Of a stretch of DNA of 64,000 bases, positions 52,228-61,284 are shown piece by piece (position 1 is the stretch's first letter; every line of letters starts with the position of its first letter). Below the pieces are notes generated by a model that did not search any database, was not told where the DNA came from, and worked only from the letters and a program-made list of their open reading frames with translations. A program made the translations under genes and the position numbers. Origin of the DNA: Polyangiaceae bacterium (GTDB lineage: Bacteria; Myxococcota_A; Polyangia; Polyangiales; Polyangiaceae); the NCBI GenBank assembly GCA_020633235.1, contig JACKEA010000004.1:186001-250000 (forward strand). Reading direction: 5' to 3'.

Positions 52228-52255
52228 TTGACACGAAACGCGCCACGGCTACCCT
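52228..52255 (+). promoter_or_regulatory. sigma70-type promoter for rpsL operon
   Basis: TTGACA (52228-52233), 16-nt spacer, TACCCT (52250-52255). It lies 40 nt before the rpsL start and resembles the tRNA-tuf promoter at 11489. Confidence 0.55.
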
Positions 52256-52294
52256 CCCGGTCCCCCAGAGTCGGGGCCCAGCCTCCATAGTGTA

Positions 52295-52693
52295 ATGCCG
52301 ACGATACAGCAGCTCATCCGCCGCGGCCGTAAGGCCATCAAGGTGAAGACCGCTTCGCCTGCGCTTCGCTCCTGCCCGCAAAAGCGTGGCGTGTGCGTGC
52401 GCGTCTACACCATCACCCCGAAGAAGCCGAACTCGGCGCTTCGCAAGGTGTGTCGTGTCCGCCTCACCAACGGGATGGAGGTCACGAGCTACATCCCGGG
52501 TGAAGGTCACAACCTTCAGGAGCACAGCGTGGTGCTCATTCGCGGTGGTCGTGTGAAGGACCTCCCGGGTGTGCGTTACCACGTCGTGCGCGGGACGCTG
52601 GACGCGTCTGGCGCCGCTGGTCCCAGCAGCACCAACAAGGCCAACCGCAACCGCAAGCGTTCCAAGTACGGCGTCAAGCGCCCGAAGCAGTAA
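52295..52693 (+). CDS. rpsL: 30S ribosomal protein S12
   Basis: The 132-residue protein has the decoding-site motifs TPKKPNSALRK and RGGRVKDLPGVRYH. The lysines linked to streptomycin sensitivity in E. coli are conserved (Lys43/44 region and the KDLPG loop). It starts the str-type operon and is followed by rpsG after 11 nt. The usual V-A-x-VR segment reads VCRVR, a minor variation. Confidence 0.98.
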   Translation: MPTIQQLIRRGRKAIKVKTASPALRSCPQKRGVCVRVYTITPKKPNSALRKVCRVRLTNGMEVTSYIPGEGHNLQEHSVVLIRGGRVKDLPGVRYHVVRGTLDASGAAGPSSTNKANRNRKRSKYGVKRPKQ

Positions 52694-52704
52694 GAGGTAT
52701 CGAG

Positions 52705-53175
52705 ATGCCCCGCAGGCGCGAAGTCCCCAAGCGCAAGATCACTCCGGACCCGAAGTACAAGGACAAGCTCGTGGCGAAGTTCACGAACTCCCTGATGGTC
52801 GACGGCAAGAAGTCGATCGCCGAGGGCATCCTGTACGGTGCGTTCGACATCATCCAGGCGCGCTTCAAGGAGGACCCCCTCGAGGTGTTCCGCAAGGCGC
52901 TCGACAACGTGAAGCCCAAGCTCGAGGTGAAGAGCCGCCGCGTGGGTGGTGCCACCTATCAGGTCCCCGTCGAGGTGCGGCCGGAGCGTCGCGTGGCGCT
53001 CGCCATGCGCTGGCTCGTGTCCTACTCCCGCGCCCGTGGCGAGAAGACGATGCGTGAGCGCCTGGCTGCGGAGTTCGTCGACGCGGCACAGCTTCGTGGC
53101 AACGCCGTCAAGAAGAAGGACGACACTCACAAGATGGCGGAGGCGAACAAGGCCTTCGCTCACTATCGCTGGTGA
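52705..53175 (+). CDS. rpsG: 30S ribosomal protein S7
   Basis: The 156-residue protein starts with MPRRREVPKRKI and has the conserved VGGATYQVPVEVRPERR and RWLVSYSRARGEK segments. S7 nucleates the 30S head. In E. coli it represses the str operon by binding between rpsL and rpsG; here that gap is only 11 nt, and a structured stretch instead follows rpsG. Confidence 0.98.
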   Translation: MPRRREVPKRKITPDPKYKDKLVAKFTNSLMVDGKKSIAEGILYGAFDIIQARFKEDPLEVFRKALDNVKPKLEVKSRRVGGATYQVPVEVRPERRVALAMRWLVSYSRARGEKTMRERLAAEFVDAAQLRGNAVKKKDDTHKMAEANKAFAHYRW

Positions 53176-53311
53176 GAGCCCGGCGGCAGCAGTTTTCGAC
53201 CATCTGGAGAAGACGAACGGAAGCATGAACGAGACGACATAAGGATCGGGTTGCTCGAAGACGCTCAGCAACGGCGTCCCGCCCAACCGGCGGCAATCGC
53301 AGCACCCCGAC

Positions 53312-53370
53312 ACCCCTTCCGGAAATTAAGTGCCCCTCGAACGGTGAGGGAGCCGGTGGCCGGAAGGGGT
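53312..53370 (+). promoter_or_regulatory. nested stem-loop between rpsG and fusA
   Basis: ACCCCTTCCGG (53312-53322) pairs perfectly with CCGGAAGGGGT (53360-53370), and inside it CCCTC (53334-53338) pairs with GAGGG (53346-53350). It ends 50 nt before the fusA ATG. A regulatory or processing role is inferred. Confidence 0.45.
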
Positions 53371-53420
53371 TTCGTCTGTAACGCGACCCACTCCCTCATC
53401 GACACGGAAGAAAGACCACC

Positions 53421-55541
53421 ATGGCCCGCGAAATCGCAATCGAACGCACCCGCAACATCGGCATCATGGCGCACATCGACGCCGGCAAGACGACCGTTAC
53501 CGAGCGCGTGCTGTTCTACACGGGAATCACGCACAAGATCGGTGAGGTGCACGACGGCGCCGCCACCATGGACTGGATGGTGCAGGAGCAGGAGCGCGGG
53601 ATCACGATTACCAGCGCTGCCACCAACTGCTTCTGGCAGCCGGCGCATGGCCCCAACGAGGGCAAGCGTCACCGCATCAACATCATCGACACTCCCGGCC
53701 ACGTGGACTTCACCATCGAGGTGGAGCGCAGCCTGCGCGTGCTCGACGGCGCCGTGGCGGTGTTCGACGGTGGCAACGGCGTGGAGCCGCAGAGCGAGAC
53801 GGTGTGGCGCCAGGCGGATCGCTACCGCGTTCCCCGCATCGCCTTCGTGAACAAGCTGGACAAGCTGGGCGCGGACTTCCAGATGAACCTGGACAGCATG
53901 CGCGATCGCCTTGGCTGCGTGCCGGTGCCGATTCAGTGGCCGGTGGGCCAAGAGGACCAGCACCGCGGCATGGTCGACCTCATTCGCATGCAGGCGGCCA
54001 TCTTCGACGACGACACCCTGGGTGCGAACTTCGAGTGGAAGGCGATCCCGGAAGACCTGGTCGAGCACTGCAACGAGCTGCGCGAGGCGCTGATCGAGGC
54101 GTGCGCGGACGTGGACGACGAGATCATGGAGAAGTTCCTCGACGGCCGCGCCAGCGAGGTGACCGTCGACCAGATCCACGCAGCGCTCCGCAAGGGCACC
54201 TGCGAGTTCAAGTTCGTTCCGGTGCTGTGCGGCTCCGCCTTCAAGAACAAGGGCGTCCAGCTGTTGCTCGATGCCATCGTCAACTACCTGCCGTCGCCGA
54301 TCGACGTGCCGGCGGTGGAAGGCGTCTCGCCCGACGACCCGGACAAGAAGGAGAAGCGCGAGGCCAAGGACGACGCCCCGTTCTCCGCGCTGGCGTTCAA
54401 GATCGCGAACGATCCCTACGTCGGCAACCTGACGTTCTTCCGGGTGTACTCCGGCATCCTCAACAGTGGCACCAGCGTGTTGAACGCCTCCCGCGGCAAG
54501 CGTGAGCGCATCGGCCGCATCCTCCGCATGCACGCCAACAAGCGTGAGGAGCTGAAGGACTGCCACGCCGGCAACATCTACGCGGCGGTCGGCCTACGAG
54601 ACACCCGCACCGGCGACACCCTGTGCGACGAGAAGGCGCCGGTCGTGCTGGAGCAGATGACGTTCCCGGAGCCGGTGATCTCCGTGGCCATCGAGCCCAA
54701 GACCCAGGCGGACCTGGACAAGCTCGGCGTGAGCCTCGCCAAGCTCGCGTACGAGGATCCGTCCTTCCGCACCTTCACCAACGAAGAGACCGGTCAGACC
54801 ATCATCGCCGGCATGGGTGAGCTCCACTTGGAGATCATCGTCGACCGCCTCAAGCGCGAGTTCAAGGTCGACTGCAACGTGGGCAAGCCCGAGGTGGCCT
54901 ACCGCGAAGCGATCAACAAAGAGGTCGACGCCGAGGCCAAGTTCGTTCGTCAGAGCGGTGGCCACGGCCAATACGGCCACGTGAAGATCCGGCTCAAGCC
55001 CGCCGAGCGCGGCAAGGGCTTCGTGTTCGAGAACAAGATCGTCGGCGGTGTCATCCCGAAGGAGTTCATTCCTTCCGTGGAGAAGGGCATCCGCGAGGCG
55101 ATGGGGCGCGGTGTGCTCGCCGGCTACCCGGTGATCGACATCCACGTGGAGCTGTACGACGGCACCTACCACGAGGTCGACTCCTCCGGTCCGGCCTTCG
55201 AGATCGCCGGCTCGCTGGCGTTCCAGGACGGCGCCAAGCGCGCTGGCCTGCACCTGCTCGAGCCCATGATGGCCGTCGAGGTGGTGACGCCGGAAGGCAA
55301 CATGGGCGACGTCATCGGCGACCTCAACTCTCGTCGCGGCCGCATTCAGGGCATGAACGAGCGCGGCGCGAAGACTCAGGTGGTCACGGCAGAGGTGCCG
55401 CTGGCCACCATGTTCGGATACTCCACGGACCTCCGCAGCAAGACTCAGGGGCGCGCGACCTACACCATGCAGTTCGCGCACTACGAGCCGGTGCCCACGT
55501 CGGTCCAAGAAGAAATCGTCGCCAAGGTACGCGGTAGCTGA
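53421..55541 (+). CDS. fusA: elongation factor G
   Basis: The 706-residue GTPase has AHIDAGKTT near residue 17, DTPGHVDF and NKLDKLGADF, then the domain IV/V segments (QSGGHGQYGHVKIRLKP). It drives translocation on the ribosome. It has normal length, and tuf copy 2 follows 34 nt downstream. Confidence 0.98.
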   Translation: MAREIAIERTRNIGIMAHIDAGKTTVTERVLFYTGITHKIGEVHDGAATMDWMVQEQERGITITSAATNCFWQPAHGPNEGKRHRINIIDTPGHVDFTIEVERSLRVLDGAVAVFDGGNGVEPQSETVWRQADRYRVPRIAFVNKLDKLGADFQMNLDSMRDRLGCVPVPIQWPVGQEDQHRGMVDLIRMQAAIFDDDTLGANFEWKAIPEDLVEHCNELREALIEACADVDDEIMEKFLDGRASEVTVDQIHAALRKGTCEFKFVPVLCGSAFKNKGVQLLLDAIVNYLPSPIDVPAVEGVSPDDPDKKEKREAKDDAPFSALAFKIANDPYVGNLTFFRVYSGILNSGTSVLNASRGKRERIGRILRMHANKREELKDCHAGNIYAAVGLRDTRTGDTLCDEKAPVVLEQMTFPEPVISVAIEPKTQADLDKLGVSLAKLAYEDPSFRTFTNEETGQTIIAGMGELHLEIIVDRLKREFKVDCNVGKPEVAYREAINKEVDAEAKFVRQSGGHGQYGHVKIRLKPAERGKGFVFENKIVGGVIPKEFIPSVEKGIREAMGRGVLAGYPVIDIHVELYDGTYHEVDSSGPAFEIAGSLAFQDGAKRAGLHLLEPMMAVEVVTPEGNMGDVIGDLNSRRGRIQGMNERGAKTQVVTAEVPLATMFGYSTDLRSKTQGRATYTMQFAHYEPVPTSVQEEIVAKVRGS

Positions 55542-55575
55542 ACAAGCGTAGGAACAGCGAAAGAGGAAAGCAGAA

Positions 55576-56766
<1,191 letters not shown>

Positions 56767-56864
56767 GAGGGGAGTCGCCGGGCCGCTGCCGACCATCGGC
56801 GGCGGCGCCGGCGCCCGCCGAGCGTTTGGCTTCGGCGGTTTGACTGAAGGATGAAAGTAGGAAG

Positions 56865-57176
<312 letters not shown>

Positions 57177-57186
57177 GAGGGAGCCC

Positions 57187-57819
57187 ATGGCAAAGCTCGA
57201 CGTCTACAACCTCAAGCGCGAAAAGGTCGGTGAGCTGGAGCTCTCCGACGACGTGTTCGGCGCCGAGGTGAAGGATCATCTGTTGCACGAGGTCGTCGTG
57301 GCGCAGCTCGCGTCGCGGCGGGCAGGCACTCGCGCCGGCAAGGAGCGCTCCGCGGTGCGCGGTTCCGGCAAGAAGCTCTACAAGCAGAAGGGCACCGGAC
57401 GCGCTCGTCACGGCGACATCAAGGGCCCCATCTTCGTGGGTGGCGGTCGCGCGCACCCGCCCAAGCCGCAGGATTGGTCTCAGAAGCCCCCGCGCCGCGT
57501 GCGCCTGGGAGCCCTGAAGAGCGCCCTGTCGCTGCTGGTCAAGGAAGGCCGCATGACGGTCGTGGACAGCATCGACCTGGGCGAGGCAAAGACCAAGAAG
57601 CTCGCTGGCGTGCTGACGGCGCTCTCGGCGGATGCCAAGACCCTGGTCGTGGACGACAAGGGTAACGAGCAGCTCCGGCTCTCGATTCGCAACATGAAGA
57701 CCAACCAGTTCTTGCCGCCCGAGGGCGTGAACGTCTACGACCTCCTGCGGCACGATCACCTGGTCGTGTCCAAGGGCGCCGCCAAGGCGCTCGAGGCCCG
57801 CTGCCTGGGGAGCAAGTGA
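57187..57819 (+). CDS. rplD: 50S ribosomal protein L4
   Basis: The 210-residue protein has the L4 exit-tunnel loop (KLYKQKGTGRARHGDIKGP) and the later FGPxPR-like region (VGGGRAHPPKPQDW). In E. coli L4 represses the S10 operon. It directly follows rpsJ, without rplC between. Confidence 0.97.
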   Translation: MAKLDVYNLKREKVGELELSDDVFGAEVKDHLLHEVVVAQLASRRAGTRAGKERSAVRGSGKKLYKQKGTGRARHGDIKGPIFVGGGRAHPPKPQDWSQKPPRRVRLGALKSALSLLVKEGRMTVVDSIDLGEAKTKKLAGVLTALSADAKTLVVDDKGNEQLRLSIRNMKTNQFLPPEGVNVYDLLRHDHLVVSKGAAKALEARCLGSK

Positions 57820-58112
57820 TGAATCCCGAGCACATCATCAAGCGCCCGATCGCGCTGACCGAGAAGGCGGCGCGGCTCAAGGAGCAGAACAAGGTCGTCT
57901 TCGAGGTCAACCCGAAGGCGAACAAGATCGAGATCCGGCAGGCTGTGGAGGAGATGTTCGACGTCAAGGTGACGGACGTCTCCACCCTGGTGAATCGCGG
58001 CAAGGTCAAGCGCCTGGGTCGCCGGCTCACCAAGCGGCCGAACTGGAAAAAGGCGATCGTCACCCTGCGTGAGGGCGACGACATTCAGTTTTTCGACGAG
58101 TCCGAGGAGTGA
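57819..58112 (+). CDS. rplW: 50S ribosomal protein L23
   Basis: The 97-residue protein (IIKRPIALTEKAARLKEQN, then VFEVNPKANKIEIRQAVEEM) sits at the peptide exit and binds SRP and trigger factor. The ATG overlaps the rplD stop (TGATG); a GTG one codon earlier is possible. Confidence 0.97.
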   Translation: MNPEHIIKRPIALTEKAARLKEQNKVVFEVNPKANKIEIRQAVEEMFDVKVTDVSTLVNRGKVKRLGRRLTKRPNWKKAIVTLREGDDIQFFDESEE

Positions 58113-58115
58113 TCG

Positions 58116-58946
58116 ATGGGCATCCGGGTATTCAAGCCGACATCGCCGGCGCGTCGTTTCCAGACGTGCAGTGATTTTGCCGACGTCACCACGGACAAGC
58201 CGCTCCGCAAGCTGGTGGAAGCGCAGTCCAAGAGCGGCGGGCGTAACCATTTCGGGCGGATCACGACGCGCTTCCGTGGCGGTGGCCATAAGCGGCGCTA
58301 CCGCGTCATCGACTTCCGCCGCAGCAAGATCGGCGTGCCAGCCAAGGTCGCTCACATCGAGTACGACCCGAACCGCACGGCGCGCATCGCTTTGCTGCAC
58401 TATGTAGACGGCGACAAGAACTACATCTTGGCGCCCGACGGCCTGAAGCAAGGCGACACGGTGATCAGCAGCAGGAACGCGGACATTCGTCCGGGCAACT
58501 CGCTGCCGCTCCACTACATCCCTGCGGGCACGATGATCCACAACATCGAGATGCGGAAGGGCAAGGGCGGCCAGCTCGTGCGCTCCGCCGGTGTCGCTGC
58601 TCAGCTCATGGCCAAGGATGGCGTGTACGCCCAGGTCAAGCTGCCGAGCGGCGAGGTCCGCAAGATCCACATGGACTGCCGGGCCACCGTGGGCCAGGTC
58701 TCGAACCTGGAGCACCAGAACATCAAGCTGGGCAAGGCGGGTCGCAAGCGCTGGCTGGGCCGCCGTCCGCACAACCGCGGCGTGACCATGAACCCCGTCG
58801 ATCACCCGATGGGTGGTGGTGAGGGTCGCACCAGCGGCGGTCGGCACCCGTGCTCGCCGTGGGGCAAGCTGGCCAAGGGTCAAAAGACCCGCAACAACAA
58901 GCGTACGGATTCCATGATCGTGAAGCAGCGAAAGGCGAAGGGCTGA
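58116..58946 (+). CDS. rplB: 50S ribosomal protein L2
   Basis: The 276-residue protein has the core RGGGHKRRYRVIDFRR and the C-terminal GRRPHNRGVTMNPVDHPMGG that holds the peptidyl-transferase-related His. It follows rplW after 3 nt and precedes rpsS. Confidence 0.98.
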   Translation: MGIRVFKPTSPARRFQTCSDFADVTTDKPLRKLVEAQSKSGGRNHFGRITTRFRGGGHKRRYRVIDFRRSKIGVPAKVAHIEYDPNRTARIALLHYVDGDKNYILAPDGLKQGDTVISSRNADIRPGNSLPLHYIPAGTMIHNIEMRKGKGGQLVRSAGVAAQLMAKDGVYAQVKLPSGEVRKIHMDCRATVGQVSNLEHQNIKLGKAGRKRWLGRRPHNRGVTMNPVDHPMGGGEGRTSGGRHPCSPWGKLAKGQKTRNNKRTDSMIVKQRKAKG

Positions 58947-58947
58947 T

Positions 58948-59247
58948 ATGCGGAGCGTTAAGAAGGGGCCTTTCTGCGATGGCCACCTGATGCTGAAGAT
59001 TCAGGCGGCTCAGAGCGAAGGCTCGAAGAAAGTCATCAAGACCTGGTCGCGTCGCTCCACCATCTTCCCGGAAGCCGTGGGGCTCACGTTTGCGGTGCAC
59101 AACGGCCGCAAATTCGTGCCCGTGTTCGTCACCGAGAACATGGTGGGCCACAAGTTCGGCGAGTTCGCCCCCACCCGCACCTTCCATGGTCACGCTGGTG
59201 ACAAGAAGAAGGGCGGCAAGGGCAATCCGCGTACCGGCAAGGCCTGA
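58948..59247 (+). CDS. rpsS: 30S ribosomal protein S19
   Basis: The 99-residue protein has the S19 pattern (SVKKGPFCDGHLMLKI, then KTWSRRSTIFPEAVG and VTENMVGHKFGEFAPTRTF). It is the last ribosomal gene here; rplV, the usual next gene, is absent and a strong hairpin follows. Confidence 0.98.
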   Translation: MRSVKKGPFCDGHLMLKIQAAQSEGSKKVIKTWSRRSTIFPEAVGLTFAVHNGRKFVPVFVTENMVGHKFGEFAPTRTFHGHAGDKKKGGKGNPRTGKA

Positions 59248-59263
59248 TTTCCACCGTCGCGAT

Positions 59264-59301
59264 TCGCGGGCCGGAGGTTTTCGTTACCTCGCGGCCCGCG
59301 A
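59264..59301 (+). terminator. strong terminator after rpsS
   Basis: TCGCGGGCCG and GAGGT (59264-59278) pair with ACCTC and CGGCCCGCGA (59286-59301) with one bulged G and a 7-nt loop. ATTTT follows 3 nt later. It ends the ribosomal operon. Confidence 0.72.
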
Positions 59302-59347
59302 CGCATTTTGGGAATCGGAGTGGGGGAGAGGGGCGTTGCAAGCGACC

Positions 59348-60322
59348 ATGAGAGCTGCAGCCGTAATCGGACTTTTGCTGGTGGCCGGGTGTCAGAGCTC
59401 GCGCCCCGCACCGGCCGAGCCGCGGGTTTCCGGGCCGTCCGCGCCGTCCGCGCCGCGAGGTACCGCGGCGGACCAGCATCCAGCCGATGAAAAGGCGGAC
59501 GCGGGCGTCGACTTCGCGGCTTCGGTGCGCGCCGCCCTCGCGAAGCAAGCCCTGCCGGCGGTGGCAGCGGTGCTCGACGCACGTTCGGGCAAGGCGCTGG
59601 CCCTGGTTGGGCAAGGCGGAGTGGACGCGAGCAGCACCGTGCTCCGGCCCGGGTCGACGATGAAACCTCTGGTGGCGTTTGCCGCGGCCAAGGCCGGGGT
59701 GCTCGGGCCGCAGCACCACGTGACCTGCGATGGCAGCTACAAGAAGGCCTTCCACTGCTTCGACAAGCATGGGGATCTGAGCCTTTCGCAGGCCATCGAG
59801 ACGTCGTGCAACGTGTACTTCTTCGATCTGGCCGACCAAATGGGCACGGCTCGGCTCCGCAGCGGGCTCGGCGAATTCGGCGTCACGGTGCCGAGCGACG
59901 CGCGGCTGAAGGAGAAGCTGGTGAAAGACTTTCCTCCCTATGTGGGCACAGGGGAGGGGCCGTACGGTGTGACCGCGGAAACGCTGGCGACGGCGTACCA
60001 GAAGCTCGCCACGGAGCTCGGCGCGCATCACGAGGCCGTGTACGGCGAGATCACGAAGGGTTTGCGGGACGTGGTCGCGAGCGACACCGGCACCGGGCGC
60101 GCGGCGGGGGTGGCGGGGCTCGATGTCGGAGGCAAGACCGGCACCACGCAGGGCGATCCGGACAAGCCCGTCGACATGGCGCCGAGCACGGGCTGGTTCG
60201 CGGGCTATGCGCCCGTGGGGTCACCCGAGATCGTGGTGGCGGTGGCGGTGGTCGGCGGAGGGCCCGGCGGCAAGAGCGCCGCGCCCATTGCCCACGACAT
60301 CTTTCAGGCCTGGCGTCAGTAG
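59348..60322 (+). CDS. penicillin-binding-type transpeptidase lipoprotein
   Basis: The 324-residue protein has a signal peptide with lipobox VAGC (Cys15), a low-complexity linker and a minimal transpeptidase domain. The three active-site motifs are STMK (Ser103, Lys106), SCN (Ser153, Asn155) and KTGT in VGGKTGTTQ. It has no pedestal or transglycosylase domain and is short for a class B PBP. It may act on peptidoglycan from the outer or inner membrane. Its gene end overlaps the convergent Cys-rich lipoprotein gene by 7 nt. One dispersed motif copy lies in its linker. Confidence 0.82.
   Translation: MRAAAVIGLLLVAGCQSSRPAPAEPRVSGPSAPSAPRGTAADQHPADEKADAGVDFAASVRAALAKQALPAVAAVLDARSGKALALVGQGGVDASSTVLRPGSTMKPLVAFAAAKAGVLGPQHHVTCDGSYKKAFHCFDKHGDLSLSQAIETSCNVYFFDLADQMGTARLRSGLGEFGVTVPSDARLKEKLVKDFPPYVGTGEGPYGVTAETLATAYQKLATELGAHHEAVYGEITKGLRDVVASDTGTGRAAGVAGLDVGGKTGTTQGDPDKPVDMAPSTGWFAGYAPVGSPEIVVAVAVVGGGPGGKSAAPIAHDIFQAWRQ
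59461..59478 (+). repeat. dispersed 18-bp motif, copy 4 (inside coding linker)
   Basis: TACCGCGGCGGACCAGCA encodes part of the low-complexity linker of the transpeptidase lipoprotein. It differs from the other copies by one base in the ACCAACA end. The placement in a tolerant linker fits an inserted element. Confidence 0.5.
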
Positions 60323-61110
60323 GCGACGCCGGAGTAAGGGCACTGCTTCATCTGGTCCGGGTCGCAGGGAGACGGCGGCATGCAGTCGAACCACTCGGGG
60401 CAGCTCGCGTCCTGCTCGCAGCCGCAGCCGCAGGAGTTGGTGAAGGGCGTGGTGTACCCAGGGCACTGCACGCCGGCCTTGCACTCCGCCGGCGTGTAGT
60501 ACTTGCGCCACCATTCCTTGCTCGGGTCGCAGGCGCACGCCTTCTTGGTGCAACCGACGCCGCCGCTGGTGCAGGTGCAGGTGTTGCAGCCGTCCAGCGA
60601 GGGAAAGCTCTCGCCGTCCTTGTACTCCTTGCCCGCGTAGCTGCAGGTCTGCGCGCAGATGGCGAGGGTACAGGAGACCTTGCCGTTGTCCTGGCAGAAG
60701 CACTCGTTGCAGCCGTCTCCCGCCGGGAAGGATTGGCCCGCCACGTAGGTCTTGCCCTGATACTCACACGTGGTGGCGCAGGCCTTCTCCGTGCAGCTGA
60801 CGGAGCCGTTCGCGTTGCAAGTGCACTGGTTGCAGCCGTCCGTGGCCGGGAAAGATTCGCCGGGCTGATGGCTCTTGCCGTCGTAGCTGCAGCCATCGAC
60901 GCAGGCGAGGAGCGTGCACGCGACCTGGCCGTCTTGCGCGCAGCTGCAGGTGTTGCAGCCGTCGCTCGAAGGAAACGAGTCGCCGGCGGAGTAGCTCTTG
61001 CCGCCGTAGCTGCAGTCTCCGCCGGAGCCGCCGGGGTCCTTGGTGGTGGAGCCGCTGCACGCGGCGAGCCAGAGCGCGGCGAAGACCATCAGTGATCGAG
61101 CTGTCGTCAT
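60316..61110 (-). CDS. Cys-rich repeat lipoprotein (four VWC-like units)
   Basis: The 264-residue protein has a signal peptide with lipobox LAAC and then four tandem units of about 41 residues. Each unit follows C-x-Y-x-G-K...G-x-SFP...DGCN-x-C-x-C...C...C, and resembles the von Willebrand factor C or pacifastin type of small disulfide domain. A different Cys-rich tail ends the protein. Such repeats bind proteins in animals; a bacterial role is unknown. GGGAG 8 nt before the ATG at 61110 decides the start over the GTG at 61119. Confidence 0.8.
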   Translation of the reverse strand: MTTARSLMVFAALWLAACSGSTTKDPGGSGGDCSYGGKSYSAGDSFPSSDGCNTCSCAQDGQVACTLLACVDGCSYDGKSHQPGESFPATDGCNQCTCNANGSVSCTEKACATTCEYQGKTYVAGQSFPAGDGCNECFCQDNGKVSCTLAICAQTCSYAGKEYKDGESFPSLDGCNTCTCTSGGVGCTKKACACDPSKEWWRKYYTPAECKAGVQCPGYTTPFTNSCGCGCEQDASCPEWFDCMPPSPCDPDQMKQCPYSGVAY

Positions 61111-61284
61111 GTGAGCCACTCCCGGTGTGTGCCAAGCTCCGGAGACCGGAAATCCGAGCCTCGCGACGAAACAATGAAAATTCCGTGCCGAGGAAGCCGC
61201 ACCCGTCGGCGGGCGTAGGACGGCCGGGTGCGAGGCGTCCTGCTTTCGGCCTGCGACGAGCCGGGGGCCGGCGCTTCGCGCCTT

